Below the pieces are notes generated by a model. The model had not been told where the DNA came from. It ran no database searches and saw only the letters and a program-made list of their open reading frames with translations. Below, piece after piece: positions 30,677 to 40,500 of a stretch of DNA of 48,516 nt (position 1 is the first letter of the stretch; each line of letters begins with the position of its first letter). A program made the translations under genes and the position numbers. The DNA is from JBLHOS01 sp047623825 (GTDB taxonomy: Bacteria; Pseudomonadota; Alphaproteobacteria; Rhodobacterales; Rhodobacteraceae): NCBI GenBank assembly GCA_047623825.1, contig JBLHOS010000011.1:1-48516 (forward strand). The letters run 5' to 3'.

Positions 30677-33337
30677 TCAGGCTCCTCTCAACAGGGATTC
30701 CGCCGCAGCGATCGCCGCCGCCGCATTGGTCGTATCTTTGCCGCCACCCTGGGCCATATCGGCGCGTCCACCGCCACCTTTTCCACCCAGCTCAGCAACC
30801 GCAAGCTTCACCAGATCAACGGCCGAAATTCGGTCTGTCAAATCGGCGGTAACGCCGGCTGCTACGGCCGCCTTGCCACCTGCATCTGCGATCAACAAAA
30901 CCGCACCCGAACCCATGCGCAATTTGTGCTCATCGATCAGGCTGGGCAGGTCTTTGCCTGTCACCCCTTCCAACGATTGTGCAAGGAACGCGATGCCGTT
31001 GATCTCTTGTGTCGCCGGAGCCGCTGTGCCCCCACCCGACATCGCCAATTGCTTGCGTAGCTGCGCCACTTCGTTGCTGAGCGATCTACGTTCATCCAAC
31101 AACGCCTGAACACGCTCCACCACATCTGACGGCTGCGCCTTCAAATTAGCGGCAACCGTACTTAACTGGCGATCTTTTTGCGATAGATAGTCAAACGCTG
31201 CGGCCCCGGTCAGTGCCTCAATCCGGCGCACACCCGCGCTGGACGCGCTGTCGCCCAGAACCACAAAGACCCCGATATTGCCGGTTTGGCGCACATGGGT
31301 GCCGCCGCAAAGTTCCAATGAGTAAGTCGCCCCATCGCTGCCCTTACCCGAACCTTCCAAGCGACCCATTGAGATGACACGCACCTCATCGCCATATTTT
31401 TCACCAAACAGCGCCTGTGCGCCCAGATCGCGCGCTGCATCCGGCGTCATGATCCGGGTTTCCACCGGGGCGTTCTGGCGGATAAATGCGTTTACTTCGG
31501 CCTCAACCTGCGTCAACTCCGCGGCACTTAGGCCTTTGGAATGGCTGAAATCAAAGCGCAATCGATCTGGCGCATTAAGTGAGCCGCGTTGCGCAACATG
31601 GTCACCCAAGGCCCGGCGCAGCGCCTCATGCAGCAGGTGGGTGGCCGAGTGATTGGCCCGGATCGTACTGCGCTGTTCATGGTCCACGACCAATTCGGCG
31701 GCCTGACCCTTGGAGATTTTGCCCTCGATCACCTCAGCAATATGCATGAAGACGCCAGCCGATTTGCGTGTGTCTGTGACGCGCGCACGACCAGTTTCGG
31801 TCTTCAAAAGGCCCGCATCCCCGACCTGACCACCACTTTCGGCGTAAAATGGCGTTTGATTTAGAACGATGCTAACGGTCTCACCCATCTTAGCGTTGGT
31901 AATCTCAGCACTGTCACGCACGAGGGCCAACACTTCTCCCTCAGCGGTTTCAGTGTCATAACCCAAAAATTCAGTGGATCCGTGCAGGTCCGCTAGATCC
32001 AGCCAGATTGCTGCATCCGCCGTCTCGCCAGAGCCGGTCCAAGCCGCGCGCGCCTTAGCTTTTTGCTCAGCCATCGCTGCATCAAATCCGCCTGCCTCGA
32101 CCACCAACCCCTTCTCGCGCAGCGCGTCTTGGGTCAAATCCAGCGGAAAACCAAAAGTATCATAAAGTTTAAAAGCGGTTTCACCGGGCAGCTCTGCCCC
32201 TTCTGGCAGGCGCGCAACTTCGTCATCCAACAAGCGTAGACCGCGTTCCAACGTGTTGCGAAAACGCTCCTCCTCCAGCTTGAGGGTTTCCTCGATCAAG
32301 GGCTGCGCGCGGCCAAGTTCAGGATAGGCCTGACCCATTTGTTGGACCAATGCGGGCACCAAACGGTGCATCAACGGATCTTGCGTGCCCAATAAATGTG
32401 CATGGCGCATCGCGCGGCGCATGATGCGGCGCAACACATAGCCGCGTCCCTCGTTGGACGGCAACACACCGTCGGCGATCAGGAATGAGGTCGATCGCAA
32501 ATGATCCGCGATCACCCGATGATGGACGTTTTGCGGCCCATCCGGATCTACGCTGGACGCATGGGCGCTGGCCTCAATAAGGCTGCGCATCAGATCCGTA
32601 TCGTAGTTGTCGTGTTTGCCTTGCAGCAATGCCCCGATCCGCTCCAGTCCCATACCGGTGTCGATCGACTGCATCTCAAGGGGGCGCATTGTGCCGTCCT
32701 CAAACTGCTGATTTTGCATAAAAACCAGGTTCCAGATTTCGATGAACCTGTCGCCATCTTCCTCGGCACTGCCCGGAGGGCCACCCCAGATCTTATCCCC
32801 ATGATCATAGAAAATCTCAGTACACGGGCCGCATGGGCCAGTAGCCCCCATCGACCAAAAATTGTCGTTGGTCGGGATCCGAATGATGCGATCATCACTA
32901 ATACCAGCCACTTTTTTCCAGATCTCAGCGGCCTGATCATCGGTATGATAGATTGTGACCAGCAGTTTATCTTTGTTGATCCCAAGCTCTTTGGTGATCA
33001 AGTTCCATGCATATGGAATGGCCTCTTCCTTGAAGTAGTCGCCGAAGCTGAAATTTCCCAGCATCTCAAAGAAGGTATGATGGCGCGCCGTATAGCCGAC
33101 ATTGTCCAAATCATTGTGTTTTCCGCCCGCGCGAACGCATTTCTGGCTGGACGTCGCGCGCGCATAATCGCGATGCTCGGCCCCAGTAAACACGTTCTTG
33201 AACTGCACCATTCCAGAGTTGGTGAACATCAACGTGGGATCGTTGCGTGGCACCAACGGTGAGCTGTCGACAATCTCGTGCCCATTTTGGCCGAAATAAT
33301 TTAGAAAGGTTGAGCGGATGTCGTTCAGGCTGGACAT
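30677..33337 (-). CDS. alaS: Alanyl-tRNA synthetase
   Basis: This 886-residue enzyme charges tRNA-Ala. The class II core lies at the N-terminus (IRSTFLNYFGQNGHEIV, motif 1 region RNDPTLMFTNSGMVQF, motif 2 region around KCVRAGGKHNDLDNVG). The editing domain keeps its zinc motif HSATHLLHEALR and the later CGGTH, followed by the C-Ala domain ending GGGKDTTNAAAAIAAAESLL. Length is normal (E. coli 876). A run of eight C lies 57 bases before the start. The gene lies between recA and DUF1330 on the same strand, with the recA terminator in front. Confidence 0.97.
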   Translation of the reverse strand: MSSLNDIRSTFLNYFGQNGHEIVDSSPLVPRNDPTLMFTNSGMVQFKNVFTGAEHRDYARATSSQKCVRAGGKHNDLDNVGYTARHHTFFEMLGNFSFGDYFKEEAIPYAWNLITKELGINKDKLLVTIYHTDDQAAEIWKKVAGISDDRIIRIPTNDNFWSMGATGPCGPCTEIFYDHGDKIWGGPPGSAEEDGDRFIEIWNLVFMQNQQFEDGTMRPLEMQSIDTGMGLERIGALLQGKHDNYDTDLMRSLIEASAHASSVDPDGPQNVHHRVIADHLRSTSFLIADGVLPSNEGRGYVLRRIMRRAMRHAHLLGTQDPLMHRLVPALVQQMGQAYPELGRAQPLIEETLKLEEERFRNTLERGLRLLDDEVARLPEGAELPGETAFKLYDTFGFPLDLTQDALREKGLVVEAGGFDAAMAEQKAKARAAWTGSGETADAAIWLDLADLHGSTEFLGYDTETAEGEVLALVRDSAEITNAKMGETVSIVLNQTPFYAESGGQVGDAGLLKTETGRARVTDTRKSAGVFMHIAEVIEGKISKGQAAELVVDHEQRSTIRANHSATHLLHEALRRALGDHVAQRGSLNAPDRLRFDFSHSKGLSAAELTQVEAEVNAFIRQNAPVETRIMTPDAARDLGAQALFGEKYGDEVRVISMGRLEGSGKGSDGATYSLELCGGTHVRQTGNIGVFVVLGDSASSAGVRRIEALTGAAAFDYLSQKDRQLSTVAANLKAQPSDVVERVQALLDERRSLSNEVAQLRKQLAMSGGGTAAPATQEINGIAFLAQSLEGVTGKDLPSLIDEHKLRMGSGAVLLIADAGGKAAVAAGVTADLTDRISAVDLVKLAVAELGGKGGGGRADMAQGGGKDTTNAAAAIAAAESLLRGA

Positions 33338-33433
33338 ATGTTTGGATCACTTTGCGGCAAGGTTTTCGCGTGCGAATTGGTGTAGCTGCACGGCCCCCCC
33401 CTGTCCACAGCCCATCGACTTTGGAGCAGGCTA

Positions 33434-33466
33434 CAAAAAAGGGGCCGCAAAAATGCGACCCCTTTG
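33434..33466 (-). terminator. Rho-independent terminator of recA
   Basis: On the minus strand the stem AAAGGGGTCGC / GCGGCCCCTTTTTT, with a TTTT loop and a T-run, lies 18 bases after the recA stop and separates recA from alaS. Confidence 0.8.
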
Positions 33467-33483
33467 GCATACCGTCGCGATCG

Positions 33484-34551
33484 TTAGTCTTCGATCATAT
33501 CTCCAGATTCATTTGGCATCTGAAAATCCAATCCATGGGCCGCACGGATCTTGTCCTCGATCTCAAGTGCTGTACCGACATTTTCCTTAAGGTAAACTTT
33601 GGCGTTCTCTCGACCCTGACCGATCCGCTCATCACCGTAACTGAACCAAGATCCGGCCTTGTCAACGACACCAGCCTTAACACCCAAATCCAGCAGCTCT
33701 CCAGTCTTGGAAATCCCTTCGCCGTACATGATATCAAATTCGACCTGTTTGAATGGCGGAGCAACCTTGTTTTTTACAACCTTGACCCGCGTCGCATTGC
33801 CGACAATCTCGTCGCGATCCTTGATCGCACCAATACGGCGGATGTCCAAACGGACCGAAGAGTAGAATTTCAGAGCATTACCGCCAGTCGTCGTCTCAGG
33901 ACTACCAAACATAACCCCGATTTTCATACGGATCTGGTTGATAAAGATAACAGTGCATTTCGTGCGAGAGATCGAACCGGTCAACTTGCGCATCGCTTGG
34001 CTCATCAGGCGGGCATGCACACCGACAGAATAGTCACCCATGTCACCTTCTAGTTCAGATTTTGGGGTTAGAGCCGCCACAGAATCAACGACGATCATGC
34101 TAACCGCGCCAGAGCGAACCAACGTGTCGACGATTTCCAAGGCTTGCTCACCAGTGTCAGGCTGCGAAATTAACAACTCATCAAGATCGACACCCAATTT
34201 ACGGGCATAAAGCGGATCAAGCGCGTGCTCAGCATCGACAAATGCACAGACACCACCCAACTTTTGCGCCTCGGCCACACAATGCAGTGTCAGTGTGGTC
34301 TTGCCGGAACTTTCCGGACCGTAAACCTCAACAACACGGCCCTTTGGCAAACCACCAATTCCAAGCGCAATATCAAGACCGAGTGACCCTGTTGAGGTCG
34401 CCTCGATTTCCTGAATGGCCCCTTCGCCACCCAGCTTCATGATTGAGCCTTTACCGAACTGACGCTCAATTTGCGCAAGCGCACTATCGAGGGCTTTTTG
34501 TTTATCTGCTTCTTTACGATCGTTCATATCTAATAAGTTCGCCGTTGCCAT
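33484..34551 (-). CDS. recA: Recombinase RecA
   Basis: This 355-residue RecA has Walker A GPESSGKTT (78-86), the L1/L2 DNA-binding loops (with GGNALKFYSSVRLDIRR preceding L2), the Walker B region MIVVDSVAAL and a typical acidic C-terminal tail (ESGDMIED). It forms filaments on single-stranded DNA, promotes strand exchange and triggers LexA cleavage. A GTTC-N7-GTTC SOS box lies 49 bases upstream, so LexA control is expected. The protein is full length. Confidence 0.98.
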   Translation of the reverse strand: MATANLLDMNDRKEADKQKALDSALAQIERQFGKGSIMKLGGEGAIQEIEATSTGSLGLDIALGIGGLPKGRVVEVYGPESSGKTTLTLHCVAEAQKLGGVCAFVDAEHALDPLYARKLGVDLDELLISQPDTGEQALEIVDTLVRSGAVSMIVVDSVAALTPKSELEGDMGDYSVGVHARLMSQAMRKLTGSISRTKCTVIFINQIRMKIGVMFGSPETTTGGNALKFYSSVRLDIRRIGAIKDRDEIVGNATRVKVVKNKVAPPFKQVEFDIMYGEGISKTGELLDLGVKAGVVDKAGSWFSYGDERIGQGRENAKVYLKENVGTALEIEDKIRAAHGLDFQMPNESGDMIED

Positions 34552-34599
34552 GTTTCGATCCTTATTTCACACTGCACGCGGGGCGGCAATGACTGCTGT

Positions 34600-34614
34600 G
34601 TTCGCCTCTTGTTC
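34600..34614 (-). promoter_or_regulatory. Alphaproteobacterial SOS (LexA) box before recA
   Basis: GTTC-GCCTCTT-GTTC (34600-34614), which reads GAAC-N7-GAAC on the coding strand, matches the alphaproteobacterial LexA consensus direct repeat exactly. It lies 49 bases before the recA start. Confidence 0.8.
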
Positions 34615-34733
34615 TGCTCCGTTAATGAGATCAAAAAGAGAACATTTCAAGTAAATTCGTTCTGAACGTAGTTTTTCACTGGAATGATTAAGAAGTGGTT
34701 GAGACTAAAGTCGCATCGTGGAAAAGGTGGATG

Positions 34734-35348
34734 ATGTTGGTGTTTTGGAAGCAAAAATTGGTCTTTCTGGCGGTGCCGAAAACCGGAACGACTGCATTGG
34801 AGGCAGTCCTGACGCCCCATGCGAGTGCCGCGATCCTTGATCCGCCAGGCCAAAAACACACATCGGCCTCAAGATATCGCAAGAGCCTCAGTGGATTTTT
34901 TGAGCAACGGGGCCGCCATCCGATGCAGACAATCGCAGTCATGCGAGAGCCAATCGACTGGCTGGGCAGTTGGTACCGGTATCGCCGCCGCCCCACTCTG
35001 ATCGGCAAACCAAACTCAACGGATGGGCTGTCCTTTGATGAATTTGTTCAGGCGTGGCTGTCACAGGATGTGCCGCCCTTCGCAGATGTGGGGTCGCAGG
35101 CAAATTTTCTGAACAATGACGACGGCACACTTGGTGTGGATCAGCTTTATTCCTACGAGAATTTTGAACAACTCGTCGAGTTTTGGCAAAAGACCCTGAA
35201 TATCCAAATGGTCTTGCCGAAACGCAATGTTTCACCAGTGCTCGAATTGCAGCTCAACGCAGCACTTCGCAGTCGGCTGCAATCTGAGCGCCCCCGCGAG
35301 TTTGATCTTTGGAACCGTCTACAAACGAATTGTCCACTAACGCCTTAG
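34734..35348 (+). CDS. Sulfotransferase-fold protein (often labelled gamma-glutamyl kinase)
   Basis: This protein of about 204 residues has an N-terminal nucleotide-loop motif FLAVPKTGTTALEAV and REPIDWLGSWYRYR further in, which resemble the 5'-phosphosulfate loop and 3'-phosphate site of sulfotransferases. Similar alphaproteobacterial proteins are labelled gamma-glutamyl kinase in databases, a label the motifs do not support. The start at 34734 has AAAAGG six bases upstream; ATG 34731 and GTG 34695 are possible. It stands between recA and cckA and ends tail-to-tail with cckA. Neither sulfated product nor true activity is known. Confidence 0.65.
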   Translation: MLVFWKQKLVFLAVPKTGTTALEAVLTPHASAAILDPPGQKHTSASRYRKSLSGFFEQRGRHPMQTIAVMREPIDWLGSWYRYRRRPTLIGKPNSTDGLSFDEFVQAWLSQDVPPFADVGSQANFLNNDDGTLGVDQLYSYENFEQLVEFWQKTLNIQMVLPKRNVSPVLELQLNAALRSRLQSERPREFDLWNRLQTNCPLTP

Positions 35349-37657
35349 TGCAATTGGCGCTGAACCGTCGATGTCAGTTCCGAAAGTGAAAACGGCTTTG
35401 GTAAGAACACGGAGTTTGGAATTTTTTCACCAGATTTCTCAAATGCATCCTCAGCATAGCCAGAAACAAATACCACTTTGACGTTTGGCCGAGTCTTCAA
35501 CGCCTCCCGCACCCAACTGGGGCCATCCATGCCAGGCATCACCACGTCAGTTACAAAGATGTCTACCTGGACATTGATATCTTCCAGTTTTTTTAAAGCG
35601 TCTTCAGCATTTTCCGCCTCTAGAACGGTGTAGCCCCGCAGCCGTAGGGCGCGCGAAGCAAAGGCGCGGACCGGCGCTTCATCCTCTACAAGCAATACGA
35701 CCCCTTCTGCAGGCCCCTGAAAGCCATCGCGAGCCGTCGACTCAGGAGCTTTGGCAACGGTCGCCAGTTCGCCCAACGGCATATCGTAGGCGGGGCAGAA
35801 AATAGTAAAGGTCGTCCCCTTTCCAACCACACTGTCGACGAAAATATAGCCGCCAGTCTGCTTGACGATGCCGTAGGCCATCGAAAGGCCAAGGCCGGTG
35901 CCCTCACCGGGCCGTTTGGTTGTATAAAACGGCTCAAAGATACGGGTCAGTTTGTCAGGCGGGATGCCGATTCCGCAATCGCGCACCGAAATGGTGACGT
36001 AATGACCAGGTGGGACAACCGCCTGATCGCGGTGCAATTCCTCCGTCAAATGGACCATAAGCGTCTCAACATTGATCCGTCCACCATCTGGCATCGCATC
36101 ACGGGCATTGACGGCAAGGTTCATAAGTACTTGATCTAGCTGCCTACGATCCGCGCGAATTGGCAAAAGAGCCGGGTCATGGGACAGTTGCAGACGTACC
36201 TTTTCACCCACCAAACGGTTTAGAAGATGCGTCAATTCCCCCATCGTCTCACGCAAATCCAGCACTTCGGGTTCCAAGGTCTGCTTCCGCGAGAAGGCAA
36301 GCAACTGCCCGACAAGACTGGCAGCACGATTGGCATTTTGATTGATCTGAATAAGGTCCGCAAAATCGGGATCACCGCGGTCATGGCGCAGCATCAGCAG
36401 GTCGCAATGCCCCGAGATTGCGGTCAGCAAATTATTGAAATCATGCGCGACACCACCCGCAAGCTGTCCGATTGCCTGCATTTTTTGGCTTTGTACAAAT
36501 TGTTGTTCCAGCGTTTTTAGCTCGGTCGCATCATGCAGCACGGCCAGCAGAGACTTGCCCTCTGCCCCTGTGACGCGACCCAGAGTTATCTGTAAGTACT
36601 GGTCCTCATCCTTACGTCTCGCACGAACCACTTCCGGCCGGTTCGGGATCCGTTCTTCCAATGTGTCGGTCAACCAGTCATTCACTGGCCTCCCGAGGCC
36701 TTCAACTATAGAAGACAGAGGAACAGTCTCACCAGGTTTGAGATCCAGCAAGGCCTGCGCTTGCCGATTGGAGGCCAATATATTGCCGCTGGCGCTGACG
36801 TGAACAAGGGCAACAGGCAACGCTTCAAATGCTCGGGCAGCGACAGTGTCAACTTCTCCACCATGATGCAGAGGCAGCGCATAAATCTCTCGCCGCCCAT
36901 CATCGGCGTCCACTTCCAGAACAGTTACCGCGATCTTTCCACGTTCCGTACACAGGTCGGATTGTTGCAGGTAGGACAGTGGCAAATTGGTGAAAACTTC
37001 GGACAGCGACTTCGCCCGGCGTCCAAGTGTCGCTCGCATGACGTCATTCATCGATAAGATTGTATCATTGTGGCTTACGACCATCATCGGCAGGGAAATC
37101 CCGTCACCACTACTTTTAGTCGCAACGATGTTTTCATCCAACCGCCAAAGAGTGCCTGTTCCAACGCGGTGCGCTGTAACCCGGACCTGACCCTTGCGCG
37201 ATACCACAGACTCCCGCGAGAAACGGGCTCGAGACAATGCAGCCTCTTGGCGAAAAACAACTGCAGGCGCATTCAAAAACAGCCCCGCCAGCGCCCGAGA
37301 CATCGGTTGGTTGCGTCTCGGGCCAAACCGGGCAGTGGCCGCTTGATTTTGAAACACAATGGCCCCGGCGCGATCGGTACAAAAACACGGGGCCGGGTCA
37401 TCGTCGATCAAACTGCCGGCCTGCACCAAAGCGCGTCGATCAACCCGTTTCAGGCGGGTGCTATGTACATTCAACAAGACCGCAGTCGCAACGACGGCAC
37501 CAGCAGCAAAAAATAAACCAAGGCTAAGTTGTGGTACCGGGGCGATCCACGCGAGACCAGTACAGATTGCCCCAAATCCAAGCATAACCCAATGCTGCCG
37601 CGGCTTACCCCAAAAGGATAGCGCGAGTTTTTCTGGCACGATTGCCTGGTCCGCCAC
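35345..37657 (-). CDS. cckA: Hybrid sensor histidine kinase CckA
   Basis: This 770-residue protein has two N-terminal membrane helices (about 24-65), PAS-like sensing regions (about 85-390), a histidine kinase domain with His405 in GGVAHDFNNLL and the ATP lid GEGTGLGLSMAYG, and a C-terminal receiver with Asp704 in FVTDVVMPGMDG. CckA passes phosphate through ChpT to CtrA, controlling cell cycle in Caulobacter and motility and gene transfer agents in Rhodobacterales. The start is a GTG at 37657 with GGAG upstream. Key residues are intact. Downstream, the gene ends tail-to-tail with the sulfotransferase-fold gene. Confidence 0.93.
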   Translation of the reverse strand: MADQAIVPEKLALSFWGKPRQHWVMLGFGAICTGLAWIAPVPQLSLGLFFAAGAVVATAVLLNVHSTRLKRVDRRALVQAGSLIDDDPAPCFCTDRAGAIVFQNQAATARFGPRRNQPMSRALAGLFLNAPAVVFRQEAALSRARFSRESVVSRKGQVRVTAHRVGTGTLWRLDENIVATKSSGDGISLPMMVVSHNDTILSMNDVMRATLGRRAKSLSEVFTNLPLSYLQQSDLCTERGKIAVTVLEVDADDGRREIYALPLHHGGEVDTVAARAFEALPVALVHVSASGNILASNRQAQALLDLKPGETVPLSSIVEGLGRPVNDWLTDTLEERIPNRPEVVRARRKDEDQYLQITLGRVTGAEGKSLLAVLHDATELKTLEQQFVQSQKMQAIGQLAGGVAHDFNNLLTAISGHCDLLMLRHDRGDPDFADLIQINQNANRAASLVGQLLAFSRKQTLEPEVLDLRETMGELTHLLNRLVGEKVRLQLSHDPALLPIRADRRQLDQVLMNLAVNARDAMPDGGRINVETLMVHLTEELHRDQAVVPPGHYVTISVRDCGIGIPPDKLTRIFEPFYTTKRPGEGTGLGLSMAYGIVKQTGGYIFVDSVVGKGTTFTIFCPAYDMPLGELATVAKAPESTARDGFQGPAEGVVLLVEDEAPVRAFASRALRLRGYTVLEAENAEDALKKLEDINVQVDIFVTDVVMPGMDGPSWVREALKTRPNVKVVFVSGYAEDAFEKSGEKIPNSVFLPKPFSLSELTSTVQRQLH

Positions 37658-37762
37658 GGTCTAACTCCAATCAGATTCGTCACACCCACTTCGCAATCAA
37701 AAACATTAAATGGATCTTAAGACGCGCCAAGCTGAATCAATAATAATCAAGTTGTAGGACAC

Positions 37763-38935
37763 TCAGTCCGAATGGGTCAACTCACAGACAAAAAACCCGT
37801 CCGACCAGACTGGCGGCCCAAAGGTTTGCATCTGTGTAATCTGCCAGTCCGGTGCGCGTTGCAAGAACTCGGCAATTTGATCTTCATTTTCATCCTGAAA
37901 GGCCGAGCAGGTCATATAAACAAGGCGTCCACCTAGGGCCACAAGTATCGCCGCCTGATCCAGTATGTCTGCCTGGGTCTGACGAAGCGCCACCAGATCA
38001 TCCGGCGTCAAACGCCATTTGGCCTCTGGGTCACGGCGCCATGTTCCACTTCCCGTACAGGGCACATCACATAGGACCAGCGCGAAATCGGCCTCGGACT
38101 TTAGCGCATCTGTCGACAGCTGCCGAACCCACACGCCTGCCCGTTCGGCGCGCGCGGGCAAATCTTTCATCCGCGCAGGGTTCGCATCATGGGCAAAGAT
38201 CGTCGCCTCTGTGCGGGCAGAAATCGCCAAAGATTTACCACCACCCCCGGCACAATAGTCCAAGATCTTGCCAGAACCCGGCCAATCAATCTGGGCGCAG
38301 GCGGCCTGAACAGACAAGTCCTGGATCTCGACAAGACCATCAAGATACGCATTCGACAGGCGCAATTTACGTGGGTTCGCAGTGACAATCAGGGCCGTTG
38401 CACAGGCGGGATCAGCCTCGGCCTCAACGCCTTCTTCCGCAAGGGCAGCGATTGCTTGATCCAGCATTGCCTTGCGCCCATTTAGCCGCAAATACAGCGG
38501 GGCGCGGTCGGTTTGCGACTTCAATATCGCCGCGTAATCATTTGATTTACCTTGGACATATTTTTGATGCACCCAATCAGGAAGGTTCAACACGTCAAGT
38601 GCTTGGGAAAGGGGTCCATCCACTACCGCGCGCTCGTCTTCATTAAGAGGTTGCGGCGCATGTCCGATACCACTGAAAGCCTGATCGATTGGCCCGCCTG
38701 TTTGGCGCAAAAGGCCAAGAATCAGGGCGCGCCCTGTCTCGCCACCACCGGCAGCAGCGCAACTGCCCTTTAACCGCAGCACATCGTAGACATGGTCGCG
38801 GATCGCCGCGCGGTCCTGAGAGCCCGCATAACGCGCACCTCGCGCCCAACCCGTCAACGCCCGTTCAATCGGGTCTCCATCCAGCCACCGATCAAGAACA
38901 TCGATTGCCGCGGCATAACGGGCAGCGGGGGTCAT
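37763..38935 (-). CDS. RsmB-type rRNA m5C methyltransferase
   Basis: This 390-residue S-adenosylmethionine-dependent RNA cytosine-5 methyltransferase of the NOL1/NOP2/Sun family (RsmB-like) has an N-terminal NusB-like region (1-90), SAM motif LDYCAGGGGKSLA, and catalytic cysteines in DVPCTGSGTWRRDPE and in MTCSAFQDEN. The usual motif reads TCS followed by hydrophobics, and here CSAF is slightly unusual. RsmB in E. coli methylates C967 of 16S rRNA. It lies 23 bases after guaB on the same strand. Confidence 0.88.
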   Translation of the reverse strand: MTPAARYAAAIDVLDRWLDGDPIERALTGWARGARYAGSQDRAAIRDHVYDVLRLKGSCAAAGGGETGRALILGLLRQTGGPIDQAFSGIGHAPQPLNEDERAVVDGPLSQALDVLNLPDWVHQKYVQGKSNDYAAILKSQTDRAPLYLRLNGRKAMLDQAIAALAEEGVEAEADPACATALIVTANPRKLRLSNAYLDGLVEIQDLSVQAACAQIDWPGSGKILDYCAGGGGKSLAISARTEATIFAHDANPARMKDLPARAERAGVWVRQLSTDALKSEADFALVLCDVPCTGSGTWRRDPEAKWRLTPDDLVALRQTQADILDQAAILVALGGRLVYMTCSAFQDENEDQIAEFLQRAPDWQITQMQTFGPPVWSDGFFVCELTHSD

Positions 38936-38958
38936 GGCAGATCCATTCTAAAAGGCGC

Positions 38959-40413
38959 CTACATCGCGCGGTAATTTGGGCTTTCCCGAGTGATTTGCAC
39001 ATCATGAACGTGGCTTTCGCGCAAACCAGATCCAGTGATGCGTACGAATTGGCAGCCATTGCGCATCTCATCGATTGTACCGCAACCAGTATATCCCATC
39101 GCTGCGCGCAATCCGCCGACCAATTGGTGAACAACCGCCCCAGCTGAACCTTTGTAGGGTACTTGCCCCTCAATCCCTTCGGGAACCAGTTTGTCGCTGG
39201 CCGCATCTTTTTGAAAATACCGATCAGCGGAGCCGCGCGCCATTGCACCAAGTGAGCCCATCCCGCGATAGGATTTAAAACTGCGCCCTTGATACAAGAT
39301 GACCTCGCCGGGGCTTTCATCTGTGCCTGCGATTAGCGATCCGACCATGGCGCAATGCGCGCCTGCAGCAATTGCCTTAGCAAAATCACCAGAATATTTG
39401 ATGCCACCGTCGGCAATGATCGGTGTTCCACTATCGGCCGCCGCTTCTGCGCAATCAGAAATCGCCGTCAATTGGGGAACCCCTACGCCCGCCACGATCC
39501 GCGTTGTACAGATAGAGCCTGGCCCGATCCCAACCTTAATCGCATCTGCCCCGGCACCGATCAACGCGCGAGTCGCCTCACCGGTTGCGACGTTGCCTGC
39601 AACGACCTGCACCTGATTGGACAGTTTCTTGATCCGCTCAACCGCAATCGCTACGCCCTCGGAATGGCCGTGCGCTGTGTCAATCACGATCAAATCACAC
39701 CCCGCATCGATCAAGGCGGAAGACCGTTCAAACCCGGCGTCCCCCACCGTCGTCGCCGCAGCCACCCGCAGCCGACCCAGATGGTCCTTGCAAGCATGTG
39801 GGTTCAAAACCGCCTGCTCGATATCCCTGATGGTCAACAAACCCGTCAATTTGCCCGTCTTGTCGACAACCAGCAGCTTTTCAAGGCGACGCACTTCCAT
39901 AAGGCTTTTAGCCTCAGCGAGATCAGCAGGTTCACGCAGCATCGCCAAGTTCTCAGAGGTCATCATCACGCGCACTGGTGTTTTGTCATCAATGGCAAAC
40001 CTCATATCGCGATTGGTCACGATCCCGAGGACGCGTCCTGCCTTATCAACTACTGGAAATCCGGTGACACGGTAGCGCTCTTGCAGCACCTTGGCGTCCG
40101 CCAGCGTTTGATCAGGGGTCAAGGTGATCGGATTATAGACAACCCCACTTTCAAAGCGTTTGACGCGGCGGACTTCACGGGCCTGCGTCTCTACATCAAG
40201 ATTGCGGTGAATAACGCCCATGCCACCAGCCTGAGCCATGGCAATCGCCATCCGCGACTCGGTCACCGTATCCATTGCTGAACTTAGCAGCGGGATGTTT
40301 AGCGCAATAGATTTAGTCACCCATGTGCGCGTGTCAGCATCGCTGGGCAAGACCGAGGACTTGCCGGGAACCAGTAGAACATCATCGAAGGTCAGGGCCT
40401 CACGAATCTCCAT
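38959..40413 (-). CDS. guaB: Inosine-5'-monophosphate dehydrogenase
   Basis: This 484-residue IMP dehydrogenase makes XMP from IMP with NAD+, the committed step of GMP synthesis. The (beta/alpha)8 barrel is interrupted by a pair of CBS domains (about 95-205). The catalytic Cys is in GPGSICTTRIVAG, the phosphate loop in ADGGIKYSGD, and a mobile flap follows. The ATG at 40413 is preferred over the GTG one codon earlier, with GAGG upstream. It lies 87 bases after rlmE and before rsmB; co-transcription is possible. Confidence 0.97.
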   Translation of the reverse strand: MEIREALTFDDVLLVPGKSSVLPSDADTRTWVTKSIALNIPLLSSAMDTVTESRMAIAMAQAGGMGVIHRNLDVETQAREVRRVKRFESGVVYNPITLTPDQTLADAKVLQERYRVTGFPVVDKAGRVLGIVTNRDMRFAIDDKTPVRVMMTSENLAMLREPADLAEAKSLMEVRRLEKLLVVDKTGKLTGLLTIRDIEQAVLNPHACKDHLGRLRVAAATTVGDAGFERSSALIDAGCDLIVIDTAHGHSEGVAIAVERIKKLSNQVQVVAGNVATGEATRALIGAGADAIKVGIGPGSICTTRIVAGVGVPQLTAISDCAEAAADSGTPIIADGGIKYSGDFAKAIAAGAHCAMVGSLIAGTDESPGEVILYQGRSFKSYRGMGSLGAMARGSADRYFQKDAASDKLVPEGIEGQVPYKGSAGAVVHQLVGGLRAAMGYTGCGTIDEMRNGCQFVRITGSGLRESHVHDVQITRESPNYRAM

Positions 40414-40500
40414 CACACGTACCTCGCGGGAGTTTTCAATTGGCCCGTTTCTATCTCATGGGTATGGCAGAAGGGAAAGCTCTAAATAAGGGGTGCGGCG

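Noticed and set aside
33247..34053. 268-codon plus-strand frame opposite recA
   Set aside because: It is antisense to recA and runs through the recA terminator; no domain is recognised.
39355..40281. 308-codon frame antisense to guaB
   Set aside because: It mirrors a highly conserved enzyme gene and shows no family resemblance or signal.
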